Made by a program: the position numbers and the translations under genes. DNA of 51,539 nucleotides from Gracilibacter sp. (GTDB taxonomy: Bacteria > Bacillota > Desulfitobacteriia > Desulfitobacteriales > Syntrophobotulaceae): positions 1 through 51,539 of the forward strand of contig JAGXFZ010000057.1 in assembly GCA_024637055.1 (NCBI GenBank), in the 5' to 3' direction. Below are positions 18,214-27,010 of the stretch, piece by piece. Each line of letters starts with the position of its first letter. Within the stretch, counting starts at the first letter, position 1. The notes under the pieces were generated by a model. The model did no database searches and was not told the DNA's origin. It was given only the letters and a program-made list of their open reading frames with translations.

Positions 18214-18290
18214 AAATTGCAAACTGTATTCCAATTATATAACATAATGGTATTTTCTGTATATAGCATAGTAGTTATCTGCATGGCTTA

Positions 18291-18331
18291 GAATCAAAAA
18301 ATGAGACCCTATTTAATAGAGGTCTCATTTT
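18291..18331 (-). terminator. Terminator of the DUF881 gene pair
   Basis: On the minus strand, AAAATGAGACC and GGTCTCATTTT form a perfect 11-bp stem (18297-18331) around a 13-base AT-rich loop. The stem is followed by further T residues. Confidence 0.9.
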
Positions 18332-18368
18332 ATCCATAAGTCTCAAGATAACCATACGTTTAATATAT

Positions 18369-19070
18369 TTAGCTGTCGGACCTGCTAGCGTAATTCATAC
18401 TATATCCGCCTTTATATGAAGGCACTGTTACTATCTCTCTTACTATTTCCGCCTTCATCCCAGCTTGTCTAAGAGGAAGAAGTTCTAATTTTGTAACATA
18501 ATCAACCAACCTATCTTGGTCACCTATTGCTAATATTTCATAAGAAGATTCTCCAGTCCTACTTATAGGAACAGAATTAACAAGAATGGTCGATGTCCCG
18601 CTCATGACAATGGACGTCGGGCCAACTACTCTTTGTCCATTAACACTTATCGCTTCAGCACCCGCGAATTTCATCGTGTTAATTATTCGTCGTAAATCAT
18701 CTGTATTAAGTGGAAAAGGTAAATGAGCGTCATGCACACTATCGTTAATAATCATTTTTATCCCTGGACCTTGGACAGTAATTGTACCGTCAGCAATTTT
18801 AAGCTCATCCAGCCTTGCTATCAAATAAGGGTTTTTTAGGTCTTCGTTTCTGGCACTTTCCAGCTGACTGGTTAACTTCTTATACTCTTCCTGTAAAAGA
18901 TTATTCTCATCCTGCAGAGTTTGCATGACGGCATTCGTCTGAGAAAGTCTTTCTTTCTGAATTTCCGCAGCAATATCCACTTCCTTTTGAGCCTGAATTT
19001 GGAGAGAAATGAGGAATCCTATAGCCACTCCTGCGATAGTGGCCACAGTTATAATATGTTTATTAAACAT
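18369..19070 (-). CDS. DUF881 family membrane-anchored protein (YlxX/YlxW type), copy 2
   Basis: Single-pass membrane protein of unknown function. Of its 233 residues, the N-terminus has one hydrophobic helix (about 7-26), then a coiled coil rich in Gln and Glu (about 35-75), then the DUF881 domain with a GTITVQGPGIKMIINDS segment, AEAISVNGQRVV and YEILAIGDQDRL. Homologues in Bacillus lie in cell-division and sporulation clusters (ylxW, ylxX), but a molecular role is not established. AAGGAGGG lies six bases before the ATG, and the gene is two bases behind its paralogue. Confidence 0.85.
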   Translation of the reverse strand: MFNKHIITVATIAGVAIGFLISLQIQAQKEVDIAAEIQKERLSQTNAVMQTLQDENNLLQEEYKKLTSQLESARNEDLKNPYLIARLDELKIADGTITVQGPGIKMIINDSVHDAHLPFPLNTDDLRRIINTMKFAGAEAISVNGQRVVGPTSIVMSGTSTILVNSVPISRTGESSYEILAIGDQDRLVDYVTKLELLPLRQAGMKAEIVREIVTVPSYKGGYSMNYASRSDS

Positions 19071-19072
19071 CT

Positions 19073-19780
19073 CTAACCCTCCTTAACCGGCTCAGCATAA
19101 CGGTATTTATACTCCTTGGCAGCCGGGATAGTTAATGATCCCTCTGGGACCTCGAGCTGACGCGTTATACCATATTGTTCTTGGTATTCTCCAAGCTTAT
19201 CCCAAAAATAGAACTGCAGGGCAGACTGTAGATTATTCTGATTCCCTATAGCTAATATCTCATAAGGCGGCATCTGCCTTGTACCGTTAATCTGAATGAA
19301 TGCCCCGCTACAGAAAATTTCGGTATGCGTTGTTATTCTTTGCCCATTAACAGCTATAGCTTCTGCGCCACCATTCCAGAGAATATTGACCAGTGATCTT
19401 ATATATTCCTCATGGATGACATAGTTTGCAAATTGTGATTCGCGTTCTTGCTCATCTGAATCATCAAGAATAATCCTAATCCCTTTACCGGTAAGTGGAA
19501 TATATCCAGCATTAACCTTGCCTTCCTCAAGTTGTTCCGAAGCTAAAGCCGCTGCACTTTGTCCGGCCTGCAACCTAGTAAGTTCCTTCCAAAGTTTTTC
19601 GTTTTCTTTGGTTAATTGATCATTCTCTATCTCTAATTGGAGAAGGCTTGGGAGGTTAGAATCCGGACGACTTACTTCACCAGACTTATCATAAGCCTTG
19701 AAAATGATTGTTACAAAGATACCTACTATCAGCATGCTCACCGTTATCAGTATAAACGCCGACTTATTTTTAAATGGCAT
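19073..19780 (-). CDS. DUF881 family membrane-anchored protein (YlxX/YlxW type), copy 1
   Basis: Paralogue of the next gene with the same plan: an N-terminal membrane helix (about residues 8-27), a short coiled coil starting LQLEIENDQLTKENEK, and a DUF881 domain with PLTGKGIRIILDDSD, AEAIAVNGQRITT and PPYEILAIGNQNNLQ. Length is 235 residues from the preferred ATG at 19780; an ATG three codons earlier lies too close to the GAGGTG ribosome binding site. The tandem pair looks like a gene duplication and is cotranscribed. It may form a heteromer at the membrane (inference). Confidence 0.85.
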   Translation of the reverse strand: MPFKNKSAFILITVSMLIVGIFVTIIFKAYDKSGEVSRPDSNLPSLLQLEIENDQLTKENEKLWKELTRLQAGQSAAALASEQLEEGKVNAGYIPLTGKGIRIILDDSDEQERESQFANYVIHEEYIRSLVNILWNGGAEAIAVNGQRITTHTEIFCSGAFIQINGTRQMPPYEILAIGNQNNLQSALQFYFWDKLGEYQEQYGITRQLEVPEGSLTIPAAKEYKYRYAEPVKEG

Positions 19781-19846
19781 CTCATTCACCTCGGTTTATT
19801 TAGATATCTAATCATGTCCTGGTATTCTTAATTTAAAGGTTTATAC

Positions 19847-19869
19847 AAAAAGACACCCCGTAGGGTGTC
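19847..19869 (-). terminator. Terminator of ndk
   Basis: GACACCC (19852-19858) and GGGTGTC (19863-19869) form a perfect 7-bp GC-rich stem with a CGTA loop. On the minus strand it is followed by TTTTTG. It lies eight bases after the ndk stop. Confidence 0.88.
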
Positions 19870-19876
19870 CTTGTAT

Positions 19877-20326
19877 TTACTCACTTAACCAAGTTTCTCC
19901 TGCTTTATCATAAACAAGGATTTCTTCGGGTTTAAAGTACAAGGCTATTTCCCTCTCCGCGCTCTCTACGGAATCTGAACCATGAATTATATTCCTACTT
20001 ATATCGACTGCATAACTTCCTCTGATAGAACCTGGTGCAGCATTTGCGGGATTAGTTGCACCCATCATTTCCCTAGCTAGAGACACGACATTCTTCCCTT
20101 CCCACACCATTGCAACTATCGGTGAGGAGATGATGTATTCTACAGTAGGTCCGAAAAAACCTTTACCTTTATGTTCCTTATAGTGTTCTTCAGCAAGAGT
20201 CTTATCTACTTGAATCAATTTCAAGGCAACTAGTTTAAATCCTTTTTTTTCAAATCTAGATACAATGTCTCCGATTATTCCTCTCTGAACAGCATCTGGT
20301 TTTAGCATAAGAAATGTTTTTTCCAC
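19877..20326 (-). CDS. ndk: Nucleoside diphosphate kinase
   Basis: Balances nucleoside triphosphate pools by a ping-pong phosphohistidine mechanism. The 149-residue protein has N-terminal TFLMLKPDAVQRG, the nucleotide-site residues in REMMGATNPANAAPGSIRG and the catalytic histidine in NIIHGSDS. Translation starts at GTG 20326 with AGGGGGAT upstream. It follows ftsH by 55 bases and ends at its own terminator. Confidence 0.97.
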   Translation of the reverse strand: MEKTFLMLKPDAVQRGIIGDIVSRFEKKGFKLVALKLIQVDKTLAEEHYKEHKGKGFFGPTVEYIISSPIVAMVWEGKNVVSLAREMMGATNPANAAPGSIRGSYAVDISRNIIHGSDSVESAEREIALYFKPEEILVYDKAGETWLSE

Positions 20327-20381
20327 AAGTATCCCCCTAAATATTTCTTAATATTATCATTTTTAGCCCAATTCTACCAAC

Positions 20382-22322
20382 TTAGGAAGAAGGCTCCCTA
20401 GATTCGTTTTCCTCTTGATTATTATCTGATAGAAGGGTATTTTCTTCTTCTATATCATCCACAGATTTAGCGAGTTCTTCTTTTTCTTCTTTTTCTTCCT
20501 CGATAGTGTCTGTCTTGCGAGTATCATCAAAACGAGCAATTATCTCACGGAAAGTCTCAGCTTCTAGGGTCTCATTCTCCATTAACCCTTCAGCAATAGC
20601 ATGAAGAATATCCATTCTTTCATTGATGATATCTTGAGCCTTTTGATAAGATTCATCAATAATCCTGCGAATCTCACTATCAATAGCCTGAGCTACCGAT
20701 TCACTATAGTTTCGGTCTCTGGAGATGTCTCTTCCCAGGAATACCTGTTGCTCTTTGTGACCAAAGGTAACGGGGCCTAGTTCCTCGGACATTCCCAATT
20801 CCGTAATCATCTTTCTAGCAATCCCGGTTGCGCGTTCTAAATCATTGGACGCTCCTGTGCTTATCTCATGCAGAACCAAAGCCTCCGCCACTCTACCCCC
20901 GAGAAGCATAGTCACTTGGTCAAGGAGTTGAGATTTGGTCATATAGTTACGATCTTCCTTAGGTAAGAGCAAAGTATAACCCCCTGCATTACCTCTAGGA
21001 ATAATAGAAACTTTATGAAGAGGATCGGTATGCGGCAGGTATTCGCCTATTAGAGCATGCCCAGCTTCGTGATAAGAAACTAATTTCTTTTCGTAGTCGC
21101 TTATTACTCTACTTTTCTTCTCCGGACCTGCAATTACTCTTTCAATTGAGTCTTCCAATGCTTTCATGCCAATCTTTTTATCGTTACGGCGTGCCGAAAG
21201 CAGAGCAGCTTCATTGATTAGGTTAGCTAGGTCTGCACCTGTGAAACCTGGTGTTCTCCGAGCCAAGACACCGAGATTAACTTTAGGCATTAAAGGTTTT
21301 CCTTTAACATGAACCCTAAGAATCTCTTCCCTACCTTTAATATCTGGAAGAGTGACCACAACCTGTCGGTCAAATCTACCTGGACGAAGAAGAGCTGGGT
21401 CTAGGATATCTGAACGGTTGGTAGCAGCTATTATAATAATACCTTCATTTCCAGTAAAACCGTCCATCTCTACCAGAAGCTGATTAAGTGTTTGTTCGCG
21501 TTCATCATGCCCGCCACCTAAACCGGCACCACGTTGACGTCCGACTGCATCAATCTCATCGATAAATACGATACATGGAGAATTCTTTTTTGCTTGGTCG
21601 AATAAATCTCTAACCCTAGAGGCTCCAACTCCGACAAACATCTCGACAAAGTCCGAACCGCTGATACTAAAGAAAGGAACTCCAGCCTCACCTGAAACTG
21701 CTCTAGCCAACAAGGTCTTTCCTGTTCCTGGTGGCCCAAAGAGAAGTACTCCTTTAGGTATTTTAGCCCCAATCTCAGTAAACTTTTTGGGAGCTTTAAG
21801 AAACTCTACTATCTCTTCTAATTCTTCTTTAACTTCGTCTACTCCAGCAACATCCTTAAAGGTAATCTTATGGTCGTCAGTAACAAGTTTAGCTTTACTC
21901 TTGCCGAATTGCATTACCTTGTTACCCCCACCTTGTGTCTGTTGCATCATATAGAAGAACAAACCAAAGATAAGAATAAATAGAATGAGGGTAGGAAGAA
22001 TGGATAACCACCACGGGGTTGCTGGAGGGGCGGCGTACCATGCAATCAAGTTCTGTTTCTCTAAATCATCAATAAGTTTCTGATCTCCCACAGGACCATT
22101 TACTTCGTATGTTTTACCATCTTTCATTTCGACGGTATAAACTACAACCTGATCATTAACTACTGCTGAAACTTCGCTAACCCTGCTGGAAGCAACTGCT
22201 TGCTTAAATCCATTGTAATCAAGGCTTTTATCTATCTCAGCAGGAGGATTGGCCCATTTAATTAGAAGTATGGCTAGTAAGATAATTAATAAGTAAACTG
22301 CAACATTTTTAAATATTTTCAA
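20382..22322 (-). CDS. ftsH: ATP-dependent zinc metalloprotease FtsH
   Basis: Membrane-anchored AAA+ protease that degrades misfolded membrane proteins and regulators. The 646 residues comprise a first membrane helix (about 6-23), an extracytoplasmic domain, a second helix (about 104-125), an AAA module with Walker A GPPGTGKT (196-203), Walker B VFIDEID (252-258) and an arginine-finger region around 302-318, and the zinc site HEAGH (418-422). The tail after about residue 600 is very acidic. The TTG start at 22322 has GAGGAGGAT upstream. In B. subtilis hpt lies between tilS and ftsH; here it is missing. Confidence 0.98.
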   Translation of the reverse strand: MKIFKNVAVYLLIILLAILLIKWANPPAEIDKSLDYNGFKQAVASSRVSEVSAVVNDQVVVYTVEMKDGKTYEVNGPVGDQKLIDDLEKQNLIAWYAAPPATPWWLSILPTLILFILIFGLFFYMMQQTQGGGNKVMQFGKSKAKLVTDDHKITFKDVAGVDEVKEELEEIVEFLKAPKKFTEIGAKIPKGVLLFGPPGTGKTLLARAVSGEAGVPFFSISGSDFVEMFVGVGASRVRDLFDQAKKNSPCIVFIDEIDAVGRQRGAGLGGGHDEREQTLNQLLVEMDGFTGNEGIIIIAATNRSDILDPALLRPGRFDRQVVVTLPDIKGREEILRVHVKGKPLMPKVNLGVLARRTPGFTGADLANLINEAALLSARRNDKKIGMKALEDSIERVIAGPEKKSRVISDYEKKLVSYHEAGHALIGEYLPHTDPLHKVSIIPRGNAGGYTLLLPKEDRNYMTKSQLLDQVTMLLGGRVAEALVLHEISTGASNDLERATGIARKMITELGMSEELGPVTFGHKEQQVFLGRDISRDRNYSESVAQAIDSEIRRIIDESYQKAQDIINERMDILHAIAEGLMENETLEAETFREIIARFDDTRKTDTIEEEKEEKEELAKSVDDIEEENTLLSDNNQEENESREPSS

Positions 22323-22382
22323 ATCCGTAGATCCTCCTCTCTTACGGGAACTATATTCAACATCCGTAAAAACAATACGAAT

Positions 22383-22411
22383 ATTATAACACGGTGATTT
22401 TTTTTTTACAA
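22383..22411 (-). promoter_or_regulatory. Sigma-A promoter for ftsH
   Basis: On the minus strand, TTGTAA (22406-22411) is 17 bases from TATAAT (22383-22388). The spacer contains a run of eight A residues. The site lies in the 110-base gap between tilS and ftsH. Confidence 0.7.
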
Positions 22412-22432
22412 TAAAACCAAAGGGTGGTAATA

Positions 22433-23824
22433 TTACTCGATTTTAGTAACCAAGCAGAATACTTTCGATGTTGAGTCAGTAGGAACCATGCTATCGCTTC
22501 GGCAAACACCAGGTATCCATATTACAAGTCCCTCTGTAGCAATAACAGGTATTTTTTCCCTTTCTCTAGTCGAGATTCGCTCATCTTGAAATACTTTCTT
22601 AATTGCTTTATGCCCTATTTTTTTAAAATACATACGGTCTCCTGGTTTTCTATTCCTAAACACTAGAGGTTGTTTTAGCTTAGAGAACTCCGCTTCATCA
22701 ATTTCAGCAGACCAGAGAATCTTTTTTTCAGTTACATAGGAACGCTGAATTCCTATTCTTAATCCGGACGATGGGATTTCAACCCATTCTCCCAAGTTTA
22801 GATGCTGCTCATCAACTGGATAGTTTGATAAATAAGACTCTTCCTGTTCTAATTCTCTCCTAAAAAAGAAAAAGCCATTCTTCGTAGCTTCAACCCTTAT
22901 TCCAGGTAAGTCCTGACTCCAGCCTGTCTGATTCCCTTGATTTAGTATGAGTATAATAAACTTATATTCCAGTCCCCTAGTTTCTCCAGTAACCCTAGTA
23001 GCTGCTCTACGTAACAAGCGGGAAAGTATCGCCTCAGGTTGTTCCCAAGCTTCAAGAGAAATTACTACTTTGGTATCACTCTCATAAGTACAGTATCTAA
23101 CCCAAAGTTTCTCAACTTGATTATTAATATACTCTTCATCCCAGCGCAGTATATCTGCTGTTCGTCCTAGAGCTTGCTCAATCTTATCGTTGTACTTTTT
23201 CTCTAGTTCTGGCAATAGTTCAATCCTAATCCTGTTACGGTCATAAATTGGCTCAAAGTTGCTTTTATCAATAGCAAAGGTAAGATCTTGCTCTTTACAG
23301 TATGCGATAATCTCTGCCTTAGATACAGAAAGAAGAGGCCTGATTATATTTCCCTTTCGAGGGTAGATACCTGCCAGGCCGGTAGTTCCACTTCCTCTGA
23401 TAAGACGATAAAGTACTGTCTCAGCCTGATCACCTAAATGGTGGGCTGTCGCTAGTAGATCACATTCGTAAAATCTCATATCTTCTCGCCAACATTTATA
23501 ACGCCAATCTCTGGAAGCTTCTTGAAACCCCTTTTTAACTATTTCAGCATTTTGTTTGGCATTGAATTCGTGTAGAACAAACTGAACACCCCACTGATGG
23601 GCGATGTCCCTCACTAACTCTACTTCTTCCTCTGCTTCCTCTCTTGCCTTATGGTTAATATGACTTATTATCAAAGATATATTCTGATCAAGATTATCGT
23701 TCATATATCGCCAGATAATATGCCCCATAGCAATAGAGTCAGGCCCTCCTGAAATTGCAACTAATATCCTGGAATTTGGAAGGACTAACCTCGGTAAAAC
23801 CTCCGAACTTAATCTGGCATACAT
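22433..23824 (-). CDS. tilS: tRNA(Ile)-lysidine synthetase
   Basis: Modifies C34 of the minor tRNA-Ile to lysidine so that it reads AUA. The 463-residue protein has the N-type ATP pyrophosphatase P-loop SGGPDS (residues 25-30), the [20 protein letters not shown] segment characteristic of TilS, and a C-terminal domain with [28 protein letters not shown] lies seven bases before ATG 23824. It comes between spoIIE and ftsH, its conserved position in Bacillota. Confidence 0.97.
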   Translation of the reverse strand: MYARLSSEVLPRLVLPNSRILVAISGGPDSIAMGHIIWRYMNDNLDQNISLIISHINHKAREEAEEEVELVRDIAHQWGVQFVLHEFNAKQNAEIVKKGFQEASRDWRYKCWREDMRFYECDLLATAHHLGDQAETVLYRLIRGSGTTGLAGIYPRKGNIIRPLLSVSKAEIIAYCKEQDLTFAIDKSNFEPIYDRNRIRIELLPELEKKYNDKIEQALGRTADILRWDEEYINNQVEKLWVRYCTYESDTKVVISLEAWEQPEAILSRLLRRAATRVTGETRGLEYKFIILILNQGNQTGWSQDLPGIRVEATKNGFFFFRRELEQEESYLSNYPVDEQHLNLGEWVEIPSSGLRIGIQRSYVTEKKILWSAEIDEAEFSKLKQPLVFRNRKPGDRMYFKKIGHKAIKKVFQDERISTREREKIPVIATEGLVIWIPGVCRSDSMVPTDSTSKVFCLVTKIE

Positions 23825-23938
23825 GTACTGTCTCTCCTACCACGATTTAACCTTTTCATATGTATTTTCTATCTATTCTCACACTTTGTCAAAGGATTAA
23901 TATCTTCCCTTCATATTCTTACCCATATAAATACTTTT

Positions 23939-23983
23939 TAACAAACAAAAGACAGCCTTACCCTAGTTATCTTTTGTTTGTTA
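23939..23983 (-). repeat. 14-bp perfect inverted repeat at the spoIIE stop codon
   Basis: TAACAAACAAAAGA (23939-23952) and TCTTTTGTTTGTTA (23970-23983) are perfect complements around a 17-base loop. The right arm includes the spoIIE stop codon. On the minus strand the 3' arm is itself T-rich but is followed by AAAAAG, so it is at best an atypical terminator. Confidence 0.55.
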
Positions 23984-26083
23984 GTTATCTTTGTCTGTTA
24001 CATCTTTTCTTTGTAAAACTAATACTACACCGTCATCTTCTAGACAACCATCAGCAAGTCTTATGGCTTCTTGAATGATATTTTCTGCTAATTCCTGTGA
24101 CTTTTTATATTTCGTTTTTTCTAGATATTCTCTTAGCCAATCACCTTCTCTTTTGACCACGTCTAGTATTCCATCTGTAACTATAACCAACGTCTGATCC
24201 CTGAATACCAAATCTACTACAGGGATTTCAATATCATTTAGAATTCCTACAGGAAGGCTTGAGGTTACAATGGTTTCAACCCTATTTTTACTTATAATAT
24301 AGGTTGGTGCTGCCCCGATCTTAATTAAGCTAGCCGATTGGGCTTCTAAATCTATAACTGTCATATCCACTGTTACAAAGCTTTCTTCAGGAGAACGTAG
24401 TACTAAGATGGAGTTTAGGGCTTTGACAGCGCCTTCAGGTTCAAATCCAGTGCTTAACAGTTGCTCCAATATAGTCAAGGCTGCAGAACTCATTCTAGCT
24501 GCTTCTTCTCCCACTCCCATACCATCACAGACTATGATTGCACTTTTATGCTGGGAAAGAGGGATCAAATTATAGTTATCTCCACTAATACCATTTCCGG
24601 TCTTGATAAAAGATCCTACTCCTATATCTAGTTTCTGACGATGATGTCGTGACCACACTAAGGGCTTCCCTTCTTCTATATTATGTTTGGAGTGCAGTTC
24701 CCGCGCAAGATGTCCGATTACTTGGGACACATTCCTATACTGGTCAGCCAAAGCTTCCCGATTTAATGCTAAGCGTTTCTGCCATACCTCCCTATCTTGT
24801 TGTTGTTCCATAATAAACCGAGCTGCTATAACCATTTCTTGAAGTCTACTACAGTATTTTTTCCACTCTGGGGGCAAATCTTCTATCCGGAATTCATCAA
24901 AATCTATTTCTGTTTCTTGGTAAACAAACAAATCAAACATAAAGTTATACGTACGATAGAATTCACGCTCCCAACAGTAATTCACAGTAGGACAATTCTT
25001 ACATACTCTTTCCACTAAAATATTCATTAGTTCAGGCACTTCGGGCTTAAGTTTGGATTCCAGTCCTGCCGCCTGAAAACTATAAGCAAGCTGATCAAAT
25101 ATTTGGGAAAGGGTTTTGACTTTACTGACCGTAGTTTCTATTTCTGGCATTACTCTATTACGGTTAAGCGCTTTTTCTTTTCTTTTACAAGGAAAAATAA
25201 GAAATAGAAACAACCCAAGAGCTGATGAATAAAGGTGAGAAGATAGAAAGCCCTCATTTACAAAAAAGGTCACCATTAGAACAACAGCAATATAGGCTAT
25301 AGATAAACCGATTTTACCAAAAGTACGAAACCCTCCACATGCAAAACCCAATAACCCGTATATTCCTGCATCGATTAAATTATCTATGCCAAATTTCCAT
25401 CTAAGCAAAAACCCAAATATCGCTCCAGCGCCCGCTGCAGTACCTGCTCCAAACCTATGAGCAATGTATAAAATAAAAAAACCGAGAACAACAATCTGCA
25501 GATTTACCTCACCAATATTCAAACCTTGTAAACCACTAAGCAGAACAGAAAGTGTTAAAATCCATGCCAGACCTTGTTCTCCATTAAAGCTACCACTCAT
25601 CAAGCTATCCTTATGCTGTAATGCATAATAGAAAATTATCGAAAATCCGGCTACTAATGCACTTTGAGCTACTAGAAGGATTAACGCTTCTTCCCCAAAC
25701 CCTTTTGCTATCCATAAAGACCCGATACCGGATATCATGGTAAAGAGTGCTGTTAATATTGGTAATGTAACTAACTCTGTCTTTTGACTTTTAATCTTGG
25801 GAATAATAATTGCACACAATAACGCGCTCGGTAATATCTGTAAATATAGCGTACTACTCTGAACTGATAATATTCCGACTATTATTCCAAGCAAACCAGG
25901 TATAACATTTTTCTTATTGTCCAGTGCTAAAACTGCGATATAAGCAATAGCGAAAGGATATATAGAAAGAATATTTGCCCTTGCCATCAGACAACCAAAA
26001 ACTGCCAGGAATAAGTTGGTTACTAGAGGACCCGAAAACTGACTTATTGCTCGTTTTGCCTTTACTGTTGCCCACTCAGCCAT
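23981..26083 (-). CDS. spoIIE: Stage II sporulation protein E, membrane-bound PP2C phosphatase
   Basis: Dephosphorylates SpoIIAA in the forespore so that sigma-F becomes active; also linked to polar septum formation. The 700 residues have about ten membrane helices in the first 300, a linker with a Cys-containing segment (RVCKNCPTVNYCWEREF), and a C-terminal PP2C phosphatase domain (about 490-690) with VCDGMGVGEEAARMS and VTDGILDV metal-binding aspartates. Bacillus SpoIIE is about 825 residues, so the middle region is shorter here. GAGGTGG precedes ATG 26083, and the upstream region carries a Spo0A-type promoter. Confidence 0.96.
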   Translation of the reverse strand: MAEWATVKAKRAISQFSGPLVTNLFLAVFGCLMARANILSIYPFAIAYIAVLALDNKKNVIPGLLGIIVGILSVQSSTLYLQILPSALLCAIIIPKIKSQKTELVTLPILTALFTMISGIGSLWIAKGFGEEALILLVAQSALVAGFSIIFYYALQHKDSLMSGSFNGEQGLAWILTLSVLLSGLQGLNIGEVNLQIVVLGFFILYIAHRFGAGTAAGAGAIFGFLLRWKFGIDNLIDAGIYGLLGFACGGFRTFGKIGLSIAYIAVVLMVTFFVNEGFLSSHLYSSALGLFLFLIFPCKRKEKALNRNRVMPEIETTVSKVKTLSQIFDQLAYSFQAAGLESKLKPEVPELMNILVERVCKNCPTVNYCWEREFYRTYNFMFDLFVYQETEIDFDEFRIEDLPPEWKKYCSRLQEMVIAARFIMEQQQDREVWQKRLALNREALADQYRNVSQVIGHLARELHSKHNIEEGKPLVWSRHHRQKLDIGVGSFIKTGNGISGDNYNLIPLSQHKSAIIVCDGMGVGEEAARMSSAALTILEQLLSTGFEPEGAVKALNSILVLRSPEESFVTVDMTVIDLEAQSASLIKIGAAPTYIISKNRVETIVTSSLPVGILNDIEIPVVDLVFRDQTLVIVTDGILDVVKREGDWLREYLEKTKYKKSQELAENIIQEAIRLADGCLEDDGVVLVLQRKDVTDKDN

Positions 26084-26111
26084 ACATCCACCTCTTCCAT
26101 AATATGGGATA

Positions 26112-26177
26112 ATTATAGCCTATTCTTTCTGCGAAGCTTGTCTAATCGAGTAATAGTATCCTGTTATCATTGTTGAA
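26112..26177 (-). promoter_or_regulatory. Spo0A-type promoter of spoIIE
   Basis: On the minus strand, TATAAT (26112-26117) is preceded by a 21-base spacer and TAGACA (26139-26144). Two 0A-box-like heptamers, TTAGACA (26139-26145) and TTCAACA (26171-26177), each match TTCGACA at six of seven bases. This long spacing with a 0A box on the -35 is the layout known for Spo0A-activated spoIIE and spoIIG promoters in B. subtilis. Confidence 0.7.
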
Positions 26178-26252
26178 TCTTCAGCAAGATACTTTTTAGC
26201 ATGCGCTAAGATAACAAATTTTTAGAAATAATTGACATTAAACTACATATTA

Positions 26253-26285
26253 AACAAATAAAATCTTACCCTAAAGGTAAGATTT
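26253..26285 (-). terminator. Terminator of the divIC transcript
   Basis: On the minus strand, AAATCTTACC and GGTAAGATTT (26261-26270 and 26276-26285) form a perfect 10-bp stem with a five-base loop, followed by TATTTGTTTAAT. Confidence 0.8.
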
Positions 26286-26322
26286 ATTAATATACTTAAA
26301 TTTAATTCGTAATGAAATTAAA

Positions 26323-26625
26323 CTAATCTGCTTGCTTAGGAGCTATGACAATCTCTCCTTTGCGCACTAATCCAAGTTTATCTCTAGCTAACTGTTCAAT
26401 ATAGCTAGGTGTGTTCAGCTTCTCAATATCATCTCTCAGCTTTTCATTTTGGGCTGTAATGTATGATCTTTGCTGAATCAAGTCAGTTTTTTTCTTGGCC
26501 ATAGTTTGATCCATTTCAATTAATTGAATTGTCCAACTTCCAGCTAAGATTAAAGCCGTCCCCATTAATATTATGAAAAGAGGGTTCGTCCTTCTTTTTT
26601 TTCTAGACTTAACTCTTTCACTCAT
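26323..26625 (-). CDS. divIC: Septum formation initiator, DivIC/FtsB family
   Basis: Bitopic cell-division protein that joins FtsL and DivIB in the divisome. About 100 residues: a basic cytoplasmic tail (RVKSRKKRR), one membrane helix (about 16-35), and an extracytoplasmic coiled coil ending in the family motif SYIEQLARDKLGLVRKGE. The start is placed at ATG 26625, overlapping the previous gene as ATGAGTGA; an ATG four codons earlier overlaps the Shine-Dalgarno sequence. The location between yabQ and spoIIE is the same as divIC in B. subtilis. Confidence 0.92.
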   Translation of the reverse strand: MSERVKSRKKRRTNPLFIILMGTALILAGSWTIQLIEMDQTMAKKKTDLIQQRSYITAQNEKLRDDIEKLNTPSYIEQLARDKLGLVRKGEIVIAPKQAD

Positions 26626-26857
26626 TATCTTTAACATCCTCCGCTAGGGAATAATCCAACCCTAGTTCACTATCTTGTAGAATACCAACTATTTGATAGC
26701 CTTTAGTTTTAGCTCTAGCTAACATGGTTGAAACTGAGCTTAGACTAATCTTAAGAATATCAGCAATTTCCTCGCTGGTTCTACCGCTTTCTTTTAGCAT
26801 AACAGCTTGTCGTTCTCGAAAACTTAGTTTTTCTAACCCTCTTATTTCCCAATGCAC
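26618..26857 (-). CDS. Sigma region 4-like HTH mini-protein
   Basis: A 79-residue protein made almost entirely of a helix-turn-helix like sigma-70 region 4 or LuxR: LSFRERQAVMLKESGRTSEEIADILKISL, then SSVSTMLARAKTKG as the recognition helix region, with an acidic tail (LAEDVKDNE). It has no region 2 and so is not a complete sigma factor. GTG 26857 is preceded by AGGAAG. It overlaps divIC by eight bases and its own promoter lies upstream, so it is the first gene of a two-gene operon. It may regulate this operon or act with RNA polymerase; the role is unknown. B. subtilis has no gene at this position. Confidence 0.82.
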   Translation of the reverse strand: MHWEIRGLEKLSFRERQAVMLKESGRTSEEIADILKISLSSVSTMLARAKTKGYQIVGILQDSELGLDYSLAEDVKDNE

Positions 26858-26950
26858 ATTCTTAACTTCCTAAACCTTGTTTTCATAACGCAATAACTTC
26901 ACTCATATACTACATATTATCTACAAATAAACTACAATCTAAGTATTGTA

Positions 26951-26979
26951 ATTATAAACGTATAAAGTGACTAAATCAA
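26951..26979 (-). promoter_or_regulatory. Sigma-A promoter for the HTH gene and divIC
   Basis: On the minus strand, TTGATT (26974-26979) and TATAAT (26951-26956) are 17 bases apart. The predicted leader is about 85 bases. Confidence 0.72.
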
Positions 26980-27010
26980 TACTATTAACATTATTTTCCC
27001 TTTAGTCCTA

